From contig NZ_JAAJBU010000001.1 of NCBI RefSeq assembly GCF_011392125.1, positions 248,001-312,000 of the forward strand: 64,000 nucleotides of DNA, given 5' to 3'. Position 1 is the stretch's first letter, and each line of letters begins with the position of its first letter. Both the position numbers and the translations under genes were made by a program. Origin of the DNA: Flavobacterium lotistagni. GTDB lineage: Bacteria > Bacteroidota > Bacteroidia > Flavobacteriales > Flavobacteriaceae. This document shows, piece by piece, positions 7,442-16,813 of this stretch. The notes beneath the pieces are model-generated. The model made no database searches. It was not told the DNA's origin and saw only the letters and a list, made by a program, of their open reading frames with translations.

Positions 7442-9988
7442 TTGAGAAACCCTTGGACAAAAATATCATTATTTCTTCTAATAGGAATCTTTCTCGCTGC
7501 CTGTAATACGCTCAAAAGGGTGCCTAAGAAAAAAAGGCTGCTGACCAAATCCGAGATTATCGTCAACGATAAGAAAGTCAACGCTGAGAATATCACTGCT
7601 CTGGTATATCAGAAACCCAACACGTCTATTGGCGGCTTTCACTTGCGCTTGCATTTATACAATCTGGCCAAACTCAACCATGATTCCATCTACAAATCGA
7701 AATTCATTAAAGATCCGGCCAAATATGCACACCAATCCAAGTGGCTTTCTGCAAAACAAGTCAACCGGTTAGGCAATTCGTTTTGGTATGCGGGCATTCA
7801 CGAATTTTTGAAAACTACCGGCGAGCCACCGGTAATTCTCGATTTGAAAAGCACCGAAAAATCCAAACAGCGACTCAAAAGCCATTATTTCAACCAAGGT
7901 TATTTTAATGTCAAAGCCAATTACGAAGTCGATTCTACTTCCATCCAAAAAGCTAAAATCAAATACAATATCACCACCGGAAAGCCTTACATACTCGATA
8001 CAATTCGCACTACAATTCTATCGCCAGCACTGGATTCGCTGTATAAAACCCAACAAGCTAATTCGTTTCTCAAACCCGCCAGACAATACAATATCGCTGA
8101 TTTCGATAACGAGAAAAACCGCATCACAACGCATTTCAGAAACAACGGCGCGTTTTTTTTCCAGCCTACTTATGTGAATTATGCTATCGATACCTTGAAC
8201 GGAAATTACAAAACCAACGTCAACATCAAGATTGACAATTATTCCTACAGTGTCGGCGATTCTATTAAAACCGAACCTTTTCAACTCTACAAAATCAGCG
8301 AGGTGAATATCTACACTGATTACAACGCCAAAGACACTTCATCGGTTTCCGAGAAGAAAACCACTTATTCTAATTTCAATCTTTATAGTAAAGGCAAACT
8401 CAAATACAAGCCTAAAGCCATTACCAATGCAGTTTTCATCAATCAGGGCAGTTACTTTTCAGACTTGCGCACTAATCTTTCCACGCGTTATCTGACCAAT
8501 TTGAAAGTATTCAATTACCCGACGATTCGCTATCGGTTAAATCCGAACGACACCTTGACCGGCTCATTGATTGCCGATATTTATCTGACGCAAAAAGAGA
8601 AATACAGCTTCGGTTACGGGATTGATTTTACGCACTCGAACATCCAGGATTTTGGTATTTCCGGTAGTCTTTCCTTCGGGATCAAGAACATTTTCAACGG
8701 CGCAGAAACTTTTGAAATTGCAACTCGCGGCAACATCGGTTCGTCTAAAGATTTGGCCAATCCGGACGATCGGTTCTTCAATGTTTCGGATTATGGAGTC
8801 GACATGAAGCTCAATTTCCCTCGAATTTTCATGTTCTTCAATACCGATAAGATCATTCCCAAAAGCATGATTCCTTCTACGGCGCTCACGATGGGTTTCT
8901 CCAAACAGCGCAACATTGGGCTCGACAAGGAAAATTTCACCGGTGCGCTTACCTACAACTGGAATTTGAACCGACAGACTTCGTTCCGTTTTGATTTGTT
9001 CAATGTGCAATACGTGAAGAACATCAACCCGAACAATTATTTCAATGTGTACCAATCTTCGTTTTTGGCACTGAATAATTTGGCAATAAAGTACAATGCG
9101 AACCCGGCCTATTTCTCCGGAGGTGAACTTTTGATTCCAAACGGTGTGGAAGCTTTTATTGAAGATGTCAATTCGAATGTGATTTCCCCGACAACCGAAG
9201 ATGCCAAATCCATAAGCAGTATTCTGGAACGTGCGGCCAGACTCACTGAGAACAACTTAATTTTTGCCAGCAGTTTTTCAGTTTCTAAATCGACCAAACG
9301 CGATATTTACCACGAGAATTTTCACATGTTCCGCTCGAAATTAGAATCGGCAGGAAATTTTCTGTCGCTGCTGGCGAACTTGTCTAAACAAACCGGAACC
9401 CAAGGTGTCAACCAAACGATTTTTGAAGTCGCTTATTCACAATACATCAAAGGCGAAGTGGAATATATTAAACATTGGGATTTCAAACGCGGAAAAGTAC
9501 TGGCTTTCCGAAGCTTTGTCGGTTTGGCGGTGCCGTACGGAAATTCAGAAAGCGTGCCTTTCTCACGAAGCTATTTTGCCGGCGGATCCAACGATAATAG
9601 AGCTTGGCAATCTTATTCGTTAGGCCCGGGAAGAACTTCGGCGCTCAATGATTTCAACGAAGCCAATTTTAAAATTGCGACCAGTGCTGAGTTTCGCTTC
9701 AACTTTTTTGCAAAATTCAATGGTGCTTTGTTTATCGATACGGGCAATATTTGGAATATTTTCGACAATATCGAGGATGAAAAAGCCGTCTTCAGCGGAA
9801 TCAAATCTCTGGGCGATACTGCGGTCGGATCGGGCTTCGGTTTGCGCTACGATTTTAGTTTTTTTGTGTTCCGATTTGACTTCGGTTTCAAGACTTATAA
9901 TCCGTCGGATGAAGGCAACAAGAAATGGTTCCGAGACTACAATTTCGGACATTCGGTGCTGAACATCGGAATCAATTACCCATTCTAA
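7442..9988 (+). CDS. TamL-type Omp85 (BamA/TamA family) outer-membrane lipoprotein
   Basis: An 848-residue outer-membrane assembly factor. From the TTG at 7442 the product begins with a lipoprotein signal peptide (ISLFLLIGIFLAAC), so the mature protein would be anchored at Cys about residue 18. POTRA-like repeats span about 20-400 (LKSTEKSKQRLKSHYFNQGY; the second with YLTNLKVFNYPTIRY), and the 16-strand barrel follows, with the L6 loop region around SYFAGGSNDNRAW and a C-terminal strand ending in NIGINYPF. A lipidated TamA-like protein is the TamL form known in Bacteroidota. The in-frame ATG at 7268 is rejected because it lies upstream of the promoter and inside the divergent gene. No tamB is adjacent. 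Confidence 0.88.
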   Translation: MRNPWTKISLFLLIGIFLAACNTLKRVPKKKRLLTKSEIIVNDKKVNAENITALVYQKPNTSIGGFHLRLHLYNLAKLNHDSIYKSKFIKDPAKYAHQSKWLSAKQVNRLGNSFWYAGIHEFLKTTGEPPVILDLKSTEKSKQRLKSHYFNQGYFNVKANYEVDSTSIQKAKIKYNITTGKPYILDTIRTTILSPALDSLYKTQQANSFLKPARQYNIADFDNEKNRITTHFRNNGAFFFQPTYVNYAIDTLNGNYKTNVNIKIDNYSYSVGDSIKTEPFQLYKISEVNIYTDYNAKDTSSVSEKKTTYSNFNLYSKGKLKYKPKAITNAVFINQGSYFSDLRTNLSTRYLTNLKVFNYPTIRYRLNPNDTLTGSLIADIYLTQKEKYSFGYGIDFTHSNIQDFGISGSLSFGIKNIFNGAETFEIATRGNIGSSKDLANPDDRFFNVSDYGVDMKLNFPRIFMFFNTDKIIPKSMIPSTALTMGFSKQRNIGLDKENFTGALTYNWNLNRQTSFRFDLFNVQYVKNINPNNYFNVYQSSFLALNNLAIKYNANPAYFSGGELLIPNGVEAFIEDVNSNVISPTTEDAKSISSILERAARLTENNLIFASSFSVSKSTKRDIYHENFHMFRSKLESAGNFLSLLANLSKQTGTQGVNQTIFEVAYSQYIKGEVEYIKHWDFKRGKVLAFRSFVGLAVPYGNSESVPFSRSYFAGGSNDNRAWQSYSLGPGRTSALNDFNEANFKIATSAEFRFNFFAKFNGALFIDTGNIWNIFDNIEDEKAVFSGIKSLGDTAVGSGFGLRYDFSFFVFRFDFGFKTYNPSDEGNKKWFRDYNFGHSVLNIGINYPF

Positions 9989-10058
9989 AGTTAGCATCGC
10001 CTTTCGGACTTGCGCTTAAAAAAAACTCGAATTCATATTAGCCAACTACTTTAATTCT

Positions 10059-10066
10059 TATTTTTG
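10059..10066 (+). promoter_or_regulatory. putative -7 promoter element upstream of fbaA
   Basis: TATTTTTG fits the TAnnTTTG box, 26 bases before the fbaA ATG. No TTG occurs at the usual distance upstream. Confidence 0.4.
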
Positions 10067-10092
10067 TACACTTAAATTTTAAACACACAATC

Positions 10093-11160
10093 ATGGCTCA
10101 CAATATTAAACCAGGCGTAGCAACCGGCGATGCAGTTCAGGAAATTTTCCGTTATGCCAAAGAAAAAGGATTCGCGCTTCCAGCAGTAAATGTTACCGGA
10201 TCCAGCACGATTAATGGCGTTTTAGAAACTGCCGCCAAACTCAAAGCACCGGTAATTATACAGTTTTCTAACGGTGGAGCAGCGTTCAATGCAGGAAAAG
10301 GATTGCCTAACACCAATGAAAAAGCAGCTATTGCCGGTGGAATCGCTGGTGCGAAACACATCCACACTTTGGCTGAGGCTTATGGCGCCACGGTAATCTT
10401 ACACACCGACCACTGTGCTAAAAAATTATTGCCTTGGTTGGACGGATTGTTGGAAGCCAGTGAGAAACATTTTGCCGAAACCGGAAAACCGCTCTACAGC
10501 TCACACATGATTGATTTGTCTGAAGAGCCTATCCACGAAAATATCGAAATCTGTAAAGAATACTTGCAGCGCATGAGCAAAATGGGCATGACCCTAGAAA
10601 TCGAGCTCGGGATTACCGGTGGCGAGGAAGACGGTGTGGACAATTCAGATGTAGACAGCTCAAAACTTTACACCCAACCTGAAGAAGTGGCCTACGCCTA
10701 CGAAGAGTTGATGAAAGTTTCGCCAAGATTCACCATTGCGGCAGCTTTCGGAAATGTTCACGGTGTATACAAACCGGGCAACGTAAAACTGACGCCTAAA
10801 ATCTTGAAAAATTCGCAGGATTTCGTGCAACAAAAATTCAATACCGAGCACAATCCGGTGGATTTTGTTTTCCATGGCGGTTCGGGTTCTACTTTAGAAG
10901 AAATCCGTGAAGCGATCAGTTATGGCGTCATCAAAATGAACATCGATACCGATTTGCAGTTTGCTTTCACTGAAGGCATCCGCGATTATATGATCAATAA
11001 CATCGAATACCTTAAAACGCAGATTGGAAATCCTGAAGGCCCAGATGCGCCAAACAAAAAACATTACGATCCGAGAAAATGGGTACGCGAAGGAGAAATG
11101 ACTTTCAACAAAAGATTGGAGCAAGCGTTCGCCGATTTGAATAACGTCAACACCCTATAA
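10093..11160 (+). CDS. fbaA: class II fructose-bisphosphate aldolase
   Basis: Zinc-dependent aldolase of glycolysis and gluconeogenesis, cleaving fructose 1,6-bisphosphate to dihydroxyacetone phosphate and glyceraldehyde 3-phosphate. The 355-residue length is that of the class IIA enzymes. Metal ligands are visible in ILHTDHCAKK, GNVHGVYKPGN and FVFHGGSGST; the catalytic acidic pair is in TDHC and the SSHMIDLSEE segment follows. accD begins 37 bases downstream across an AT-rich spacer without a hairpin terminator, so they may be co-transcribed. Confidence 0.97.
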   Translation: MAHNIKPGVATGDAVQEIFRYAKEKGFALPAVNVTGSSTINGVLETAAKLKAPVIIQFSNGGAAFNAGKGLPNTNEKAAIAGGIAGAKHIHTLAEAYGATVILHTDHCAKKLLPWLDGLLEASEKHFAETGKPLYSSHMIDLSEEPIHENIEICKEYLQRMSKMGMTLEIELGITGGEEDGVDNSDVDSSKLYTQPEEVAYAYEELMKVSPRFTIAAAFGNVHGVYKPGNVKLTPKILKNSQDFVQQKFNTEHNPVDFVFHGGSGSTLEEIREAISYGVIKMNIDTDLQFAFTEGIRDYMINNIEYLKTQIGNPEGPDAPNKKHYDPRKWVREGEMTFNKRLEQAFADLNNVNTL

Positions 11161-11197
11161 TTATTAATTATTATTTATTAATTGTTAATTAAAAAAC

Positions 11198-12052
11198 ATG
11201 GCTTGGTTTAAAAGAACAGAAAAAGGGATTACCACCGCAACCGAAGACAAAAAAGACGTTCCGAAAGGACTTTGGTATAAATCGCCCACCGGGAAAATTG
11301 TAGATGCCGACGAACTCGAGCGCAACCTTTGGGTGAGCCCGGAAGACGACTTCCACGTTAGGATCGGAAGCGCAGAGTATTTCCAGATTTTATTCGACAA
11401 CAACGAATTCAAGGAACTCGACGCCAAAATGACCTCTAAAGATCCGCTCGGTTTTGTCGATACAAAAAAGTACTCCGATCGTTTGAAAGAGGTTATGGAA
11501 AAAACCAAACTCAAAGACGCTGTGCGCACGGCTGTAGGAAAATCCAAAGGAAAAGATATCGTCATCTGCTGTATGGATTTCGCGTTCATTGGCGGATCGA
11601 TGGGTGCTGTGGTGGGTGAGAAAATTGCGCGCGGAATTGATTACTCGATCAAACACAAAATTCCGTTTTTGATGATTTCCAAATCGGGCGGCGCACGTAT
11701 GATGGAAGCGGCGTATTCGCTAATGCAATTAGCTAAAACCTCAGCAAAATTGGCGCAATTGGCCGAAGCCAAAATCCCTTATATTTCTCTTTGCACTGAC
11801 CCGACCACCGGAGGAACCACCGCTTCTTACGCCATGTTGGGCGACGTGAATATTTCAGAACCCGGAGCACTAATCGGTTTCGCAGGGCCAAGGGTTGTAA
11901 AAGATACTACCGGGAAAGATTTGCCCGAAGGTTTCCAGACCGCAGAATTCGTTTTAGAACACGGTTTCTTGGATTTCATTACGCCAAGAAAAGAGCTCAA
12001 AGACAAAATCAACTTATATCTTGATTTGATTTTGAATGAGGAAGTGAGATAA
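11198..12052 (+). CDS. accD: acetyl-CoA carboxylase carboxyltransferase beta subunit
   Basis: Transfers the carboxyl group from carboxybiotin to acetyl-CoA, with AccA, at the first step of fatty acid synthesis. The 284-residue protein has the crotonase-like core ([64 protein letters not shown]). The N-terminal region that in most AccD proteins carries a four-cysteine zinc ribbon is present ([20 protein letters not shown] ... [13 protein letters not shown]) but all four cysteines are replaced. It is otherwise normal in length and followed by a strong terminator. Confidence 0.95.
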   Translation: MAWFKRTEKGITTATEDKKDVPKGLWYKSPTGKIVDADELERNLWVSPEDDFHVRIGSAEYFQILFDNNEFKELDAKMTSKDPLGFVDTKKYSDRLKEVMEKTKLKDAVRTAVGKSKGKDIVICCMDFAFIGGSMGAVVGEKIARGIDYSIKHKIPFLMISKSGGARMMEAAYSLMQLAKTSAKLAQLAEAKIPYISLCTDPTTGGTTASYAMLGDVNISEPGALIGFAGPRVVKDTTGKDLPEGFQTAEFVLEHGFLDFITPRKELKDKINLYLDLILNEEVR

Positions 12053-12084
12053 ACATACATAGCCACAAAGCTCATAAACAGAAG

Positions 12085-12110
12085 CTCGGGAATTGTCCCG
12101 AGTTTTTTTT
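12085..12110 (+). terminator. intrinsic terminator after accD
   Basis: A perfect 7-bp stem CTCGGGA / TCCCGAG with loop ATTG, followed by eight T. It closes the fbaA-accD unit. Confidence 0.9.
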
Positions 12111-12196
12111 GCTGTTAAAAAAAAAAAAACATAAATTATTGTTAAAACAATTCCTACCTTTAGTTTCAACAAATGCACAATCAATTCGTTACCGCC

Positions 12197-13240
12197 ATGA
12201 AAAAAATACTCTACTTATTTATTACCATTATTTCTTATTACAATCTTTCAGCACAAAATAGAGTGTTTGACGACTCAGAAATGGTAAACTTCGACCGTCT
12301 CGACCTCAAAACAGTCGTTTCTGATTACGGCTGGCGAACCTCGCTTGGATTAGACTTTGGCACTTATTCAAATTACAGAAACGCTAGTTTTATTTTTGAG
12401 GGAGAAGTAATCAAACTGGAGAGCGAGCCAAGTAAATGGGTCAAAGGTTACGTGAAACATTATGCAAAGTTTCCTTTCAATAAACATGTTTTTCCAATTG
12501 GAGATCCTTTCGGAAGGAATTTTCTGGAAACGGACAAAGAAATTGATGGTGAAAGTGTTACTGTCGCTTGGCTTTCAAATGAATTATTGGAACTTAACGG
12601 AATGCAGCCTTTTGAGGACTTAACTCCCCCAGAAGAGGGCATCCACGACATTAATAGTTTATACGGACTAAGTAGCATCCGGAGCCCAGGGTTCTGGGAT
12701 TGGCGGTCCACAAATACTGAGGGAAGCATTATAGTTAAAGTAAATACGCTTGAAAACTCTGACAATCCTGATTTAAGATTGGCAGGCTGGAAAAACAACC
12801 GATGGGAATGTTTGTGCGATGCATCCCCTCAAAACGGGATTATTTCTTGTGAAGTGGGCCCGGGTTACACCGCTTTGGCTATCGGAAAAAAAGGAAGTTT
12901 TGTGCCAAATTTAACATTTGAGGACACAAATACTAACAGCATTGTCAATGCAAAAAACAATTCAGATAATACTCTTTTTTATGTCAAGGTATATCCCAAT
13001 CCCATCAAATCATGTTGCTTGACTTTAAATTACCTTATTGACTACACGGGGATTGCCAATGTTTATTTATATGACTTACTAGGAAAAGTCGTTTTGACGC
13101 AGCCCTTGCTAGTTGAACCGGGTCACAATAGTAACACTGTTGACACCTCACAACTGGCTTCCGGAGTATACCACTTGTCTTTCAAAGATGCCAATCACTC
13201 CGATTTGTTTGCCGGCAAAAAAATTATCATTCAAAATTAA
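12197..13240 (+). CDS. secreted protein with T9SS type A sorting domain
   Basis: A 347-residue exported protein. The ATG at 12197 starts a signal peptide (residues 1-20, ending NLSAQ); the ATG at 12173 is less suitable because it puts eight polar residues in front. The middle part (about 25-250) has no motif I recognise, although short segments such as FPFNKHVFPIGDPFGRNF and the AIGKK boundary resemble surface proteins of Bacteroidota. The last 80 residues form a type A sorting domain: VKVYPNPIKS, VYLYDLLGKVV, DTSQLASGVYHLSF and a final KKIIIQN. It is the first of three secreted proteins in a row after accD. Confidence 0.85.
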   Translation: MKKILYLFITIISYYNLSAQNRVFDDSEMVNFDRLDLKTVVSDYGWRTSLGLDFGTYSNYRNASFIFEGEVIKLESEPSKWVKGYVKHYAKFPFNKHVFPIGDPFGRNFLETDKEIDGESVTVAWLSNELLELNGMQPFEDLTPPEEGIHDINSLYGLSSIRSPGFWDWRSTNTEGSIIVKVNTLENSDNPDLRLAGWKNNRWECLCDASPQNGIISCEVGPGYTALAIGKKGSFVPNLTFEDTNTNSIVNAKNNSDNTLFYVKVYPNPIKSCCLTLNYLIDYTGIANVYLYDLLGKVVLTQPLLVEPGHNSNTVDTSQLASGVYHLSFKDANHSDLFAGKKIIIQN

Positions 13241-13307
13241 ACTTGCTTTGATCAACTATAAACCAAAGAGTCTCTCAAAAAGTAGCTCTAACTAAAACAC
13301 ATACACC

Positions 13308-14669
13308 ATGAAAAAAACGATTTTATTTTTAGCCGCAATCTTAGGAATTGTCCGAGTATCCGCTCAGGTGAAAATTGGGGATAACCCGACCGATATCATT
13401 CCGTGCGTTCAATTACAAATCAATGGGGGTAGTTCGATGAACGATATTCGTCCTGGCAGTGACCCTAATGGTTATAGTGATTTCAACACTTTTGTTTTTT
13501 ACGAAGACTTTCAAGACAATTGCGGAAATGTTGCCGGTAAAGAAAGAGGCTCCAGGGTAGGTATCGGGACTACTTTCCCTCTGGCCACGTTGGATATTGT
13601 CAGCAAAGATAGCCACAGTACAGAAATAGGGTTGAGAAATTATTCGAGAAATGGCGTTTCAAAAGCAGGTCACGATTGGGCTATTGCCAGCTTGGGCACT
13701 GAGAATGCCAATACGGCTGGGTCATTTATGCTTTGGGACAATAGCGCTTTCAATGGCAATGACTACGGAGCTAATAGATTTATAATCAATCCTTTCGGAC
13801 ATGTAGGCATTGGTGGAATTGAAAGTCCAACTACAAATCTTGACATTTGGAACGACGGGCAATTTAGCTCTAGAGCACAAATCGCTCTGGGAACATATGG
13901 CGGACACAAATACTTTTTAAGCTCTAACGGCACATGTTCTAGTGGTAACAATTGTGACGGGCCAAATAAGCCGAATTCATTTATGATATGGGATGGGGAA
14001 GTAAGTAAATCAAGGCTTTTCATTTCTTCTGAAGGTAAGATTGGAATCGGAAACAATAACTATGATCCAATGGCGGACTTGGATGTGATGTGTGATGGCA
14101 TAGAAAAAGAACGAGCGCAATTAGGACTCAGAGCCAATGGAGGCCACAATTACTTTATCAGCAGTGAAGGGCTTTTGAATGGGGCGACGACCCCAAATCC
14201 AACTGCTGGAGGACTGGTAATCTTTGATGGTACCGAAAATCAGGGGCGGCTTTTTATAAAAGGGAACGGGAAAATCGGAATCAACAATAACTACAATCCG
14301 GCCACAGAATTAGACGTTAATGGAAGTATTACTGCCTTGGCCATTCAAGGCCCTTCAGACATTCGCTTTAAAAAGAACATCAAACCCTTAGAAAATTCAT
14401 TGGAGAAAATTTCCAAACTGAAAGGACACACCTATCATTGGCGTCGCGACGAATTCCCTGACAAGAAATTCAAATCCGGCACCGATATCGGGTTGATTGC
14501 ACAAGAAGTAGAGAAAGTCTATCCTGAAGTAGTCTATACGGCAGACGACGAGATGAAATCAAAATCGATTGACTACGCCAAATTGGTTCCGGCCCTGGTC
14601 GAAGCCATCAAAGAACTTCAGAAAGAAGTAGAAGAGTTAAAAAGCCAAATGCCACTTCAAAAAAGATAA
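13308..14669 (+). CDS. secreted protein with C-terminal S74 (intramolecular chaperone) domain
   Basis: A 453-residue exported protein with signal peptide (1-19, ending VSAQ). Residues 80-345 contain recurrent short blocks of the form GKIGIGNN-Y-P-ADLDV and GHVGIGGIESPTTNLDI, each followed by a lectin-like strand region. From about residue 360 comes a peptidase S74 domain: PSDIRFKKNIKPLENSLEKI, with the serine of SD and the lysine five residues later at the expected places of the self-cleaving pair, then IGLIAQEVEKVYPEVV and a C-terminal coiled coil (LVEAIKELQKEVEELKS). Such proteins form trimers in phage tail spikes and in bacterial surface proteins. Ligand unknown. Confidence 0.85.
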   Translation: MKKTILFLAAILGIVRVSAQVKIGDNPTDIIPCVQLQINGGSSMNDIRPGSDPNGYSDFNTFVFYEDFQDNCGNVAGKERGSRVGIGTTFPLATLDIVSKDSHSTEIGLRNYSRNGVSKAGHDWAIASLGTENANTAGSFMLWDNSAFNGNDYGANRFIINPFGHVGIGGIESPTTNLDIWNDGQFSSRAQIALGTYGGHKYFLSSNGTCSSGNNCDGPNKPNSFMIWDGEVSKSRLFISSEGKIGIGNNNYDPMADLDVMCDGIEKERAQLGLRANGGHNYFISSEGLLNGATTPNPTAGGLVIFDGTENQGRLFIKGNGKIGINNNYNPATELDVNGSITALAIQGPSDIRFKKNIKPLENSLEKISKLKGHTYHWRRDEFPDKKFKSGTDIGLIAQEVEKVYPEVVYTADDEMKSKSIDYAKLVPALVEAIKELQKEVEELKSQMPLQKR

Positions 14670-14674
14670 AAGCC

Positions 14675-16747
14675 ATGAAAACCAGATTTTCTCTGTTGCT
14701 TTTGCTCTTGACAAGTTGGGCCAAAGCGCAAACCATACACAACAACGTCGCGGTTCAGGATGGTTATTGGAACGATTGCGCCACTTGGAACTTTCCAAAC
14801 ACAATCTACAACTCGGCTCACGAAGATGATTACTATAAAACCATTCGCGCGGATAAAGTAGTCACACAAAATCTTCCGGAAGTATATGTCAAGAAGATTA
14901 ATCTTTCACAGGGTTCTAAAATAATCCTTCAATCAAATAACAAGATTAAATTGCAAGGGTATAATACGACCCCCGTAACCTCCACGCCGGCCTGCCCTAC
15001 TACTCCTTATTTGGATAATGTTTTTATTGATTTCAATGAGACGGTTGCCGCTAAGTCTTTATCGGGGCTTCTGCACGGATTGAGCAATTGGGAGGAAGCA
15101 AAGGAGACTAATCCGAATCTTTACAACACCTATCCGATAGAAGACGTTGAGAATAAAATCATTCCCTTAAAGCCTAAATTATTCCGTCAGGGCCGGCCAC
15201 AAAAATACCAACTCGCCTATGACTTGACCAGAACCATGAACGGAAGCGTAGAATCGGTATCTGGTCGTGTTCATATGGTTCTTTCCGACAGTTGGGCTAC
15301 CAGATGCTGGAATTCTACAGCGGATTCAGGTGGGTTTCGTTACGAAAATGAATTTCCAAATTGGCCAGTCGGTGGTAATCCGCAACCAGACGCACTTGAA
15401 CAAGATTGCAAACACTGCTATGTTCTCAACACCGTTATTGAAAATGGTGTGCCAGTAACCTACGATTGTGGAGACTACAGTCCTTATAAAGAAGTTCCTA
15501 CCACTATTATCCCCGGCCAAGACAATTACTCCCAAACTATGTACAATAATCTTTTGAACAAATGGTTCGCATGGGGAAATGAGCCGGACGCCCATGGACA
15601 TTCATACAAGCCCGGCATAATCTGGGAATGTTGGAATGAGCCGGATTATTACGAATTTTGGGAGTCAAAAGATACAACTACAGATACCAACTTAGCTGTA
15701 GAACCTGACAAATGGCATATCATTGGTGGAGAAAATCTGAAATATTGGCCAGAACAGAAAAAGCAAAATTTCTTTAAGACCTACGCAATGTTTTATAACA
15801 AATTCAAAGATTTCAAAAATACTCATCCTGATGCAGAATGCGCCGGACCCAGTTTTGCTATATTCAATGAAACGCATTTTAGGGAATTTTTTGACTATTG
15901 TTTGAATCATAAAGATCAAAATGGAAATCCGGAACCACTGGAAGTCAATGTTGTCACTTGGCACGAGCTAGACTATATTCTGGATAGTAATGCCATCACA
16001 CACCTCCGCGAGCACGTGTCTTTTATACGCGATAATTTTATGAACAATCCAAAATACAAGAAATTGAACATAAAGTCGATCGACATCAATGAAATTGTTG
16101 GGGAGAGTTATCGACATAATCCGGCAATTCAAGCATACTATTTGGGAGGACTCGAACAGGCAGGAGTTGATCACGCAAGCAAATCTAGTTGGCAGGTAGA
16201 CCCAGACAACAGGGCTTCAGGCTTCGATAACAGATTAACCAATTTATTCAATAGAGAAGGTCAAAAAAGACCGAATTGGTGGGTTTATAAATTGTATTCA
16301 GATGGTGTGGAAAAACGGGTAAAAAGCTATAATGAAGAAATCAGAAGTATTGTTATAGCGAATAACACAAATGTTAATCCCCCGACTGAAACACATTATG
16401 CTCAAGTTTTATTCGGATACACAGATCCCGAAGGCACACGACCCTATGGCGCCTACAAAATAAACTTAAACAATCTGACTGCTATAATGCCTGGGGCAAA
16501 CCAAGGCACTCATTTCAAAATCAGAATAAAAAAACTTAAAAACCCGGATGACGAAACTGAGTCAGCAGCTAATGAATATGAAAATATCCCTGAAATTGAT
16601 TATCAAGATGTTTATCGCTATCCGAACACCTATACACCTACTGGAACTGGCCCTTATACAATGGATAGCGATGGCAGCATTACATTGATTGTCAAAAACA
16701 TAGAAAGAGAGAACTTATACCAGATGGCCATATTTAAAGAGCCATAG
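14675..16747 (+). CDS. putative secreted clan GH-A-like glycoside hydrolase
   Basis: A 690-residue exported protein with signal peptide (1-18, ending AKAQ). Residues 19-95 form a beta-rich module (QDGYWNDCATWNFPN, INLSQGSKIILQSNNKI) of the kind found at the front of Bacteroidota surface proteins. The central part (about 115-560) has the features of a TIM-barrel glycosidase: IIWECWNEPDYYEFW carries the Asn-Glu-Pro acid/base motif of clan GH-A (as in GH39), and SIDINEIVG could hold the nucleophile glutamate. A C-terminal beta domain follows. No T9SS sorting domain is visible. Starts 5 bases after the S74 gene's stop, so co-transcribed. The substrate is unknown and the family assignment is an inference from motifs. 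Confidence 0.65.
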   Translation: MKTRFSLLLLLLTSWAKAQTIHNNVAVQDGYWNDCATWNFPNTIYNSAHEDDYYKTIRADKVVTQNLPEVYVKKINLSQGSKIILQSNNKIKLQGYNTTPVTSTPACPTTPYLDNVFIDFNETVAAKSLSGLLHGLSNWEEAKETNPNLYNTYPIEDVENKIIPLKPKLFRQGRPQKYQLAYDLTRTMNGSVESVSGRVHMVLSDSWATRCWNSTADSGGFRYENEFPNWPVGGNPQPDALEQDCKHCYVLNTVIENGVPVTYDCGDYSPYKEVPTTIIPGQDNYSQTMYNNLLNKWFAWGNEPDAHGHSYKPGIIWECWNEPDYYEFWESKDTTTDTNLAVEPDKWHIIGGENLKYWPEQKKQNFFKTYAMFYNKFKDFKNTHPDAECAGPSFAIFNETHFREFFDYCLNHKDQNGNPEPLEVNVVTWHELDYILDSNAITHLREHVSFIRDNFMNNPKYKKLNIKSIDINEIVGESYRHNPAIQAYYLGGLEQAGVDHASKSSWQVDPDNRASGFDNRLTNLFNREGQKRPNWWVYKLYSDGVEKRVKSYNEEIRSIVIANNTNVNPPTETHYAQVLFGYTDPEGTRPYGAYKINLNNLTAIMPGANQGTHFKIRIKKLKNPDDETESAANEYENIPEIDYQDVYRYPNTYTPTGTGPYTMDSDGSITLIVKNIERENLYQMAIFKEP

Positions 16748-16813
16748 CCTCTAGCAACCTAAAAAGTCCAGTAGATTAATTGCTGCGCTCAAATATAATA
16801 TGCTTATTAAAAA

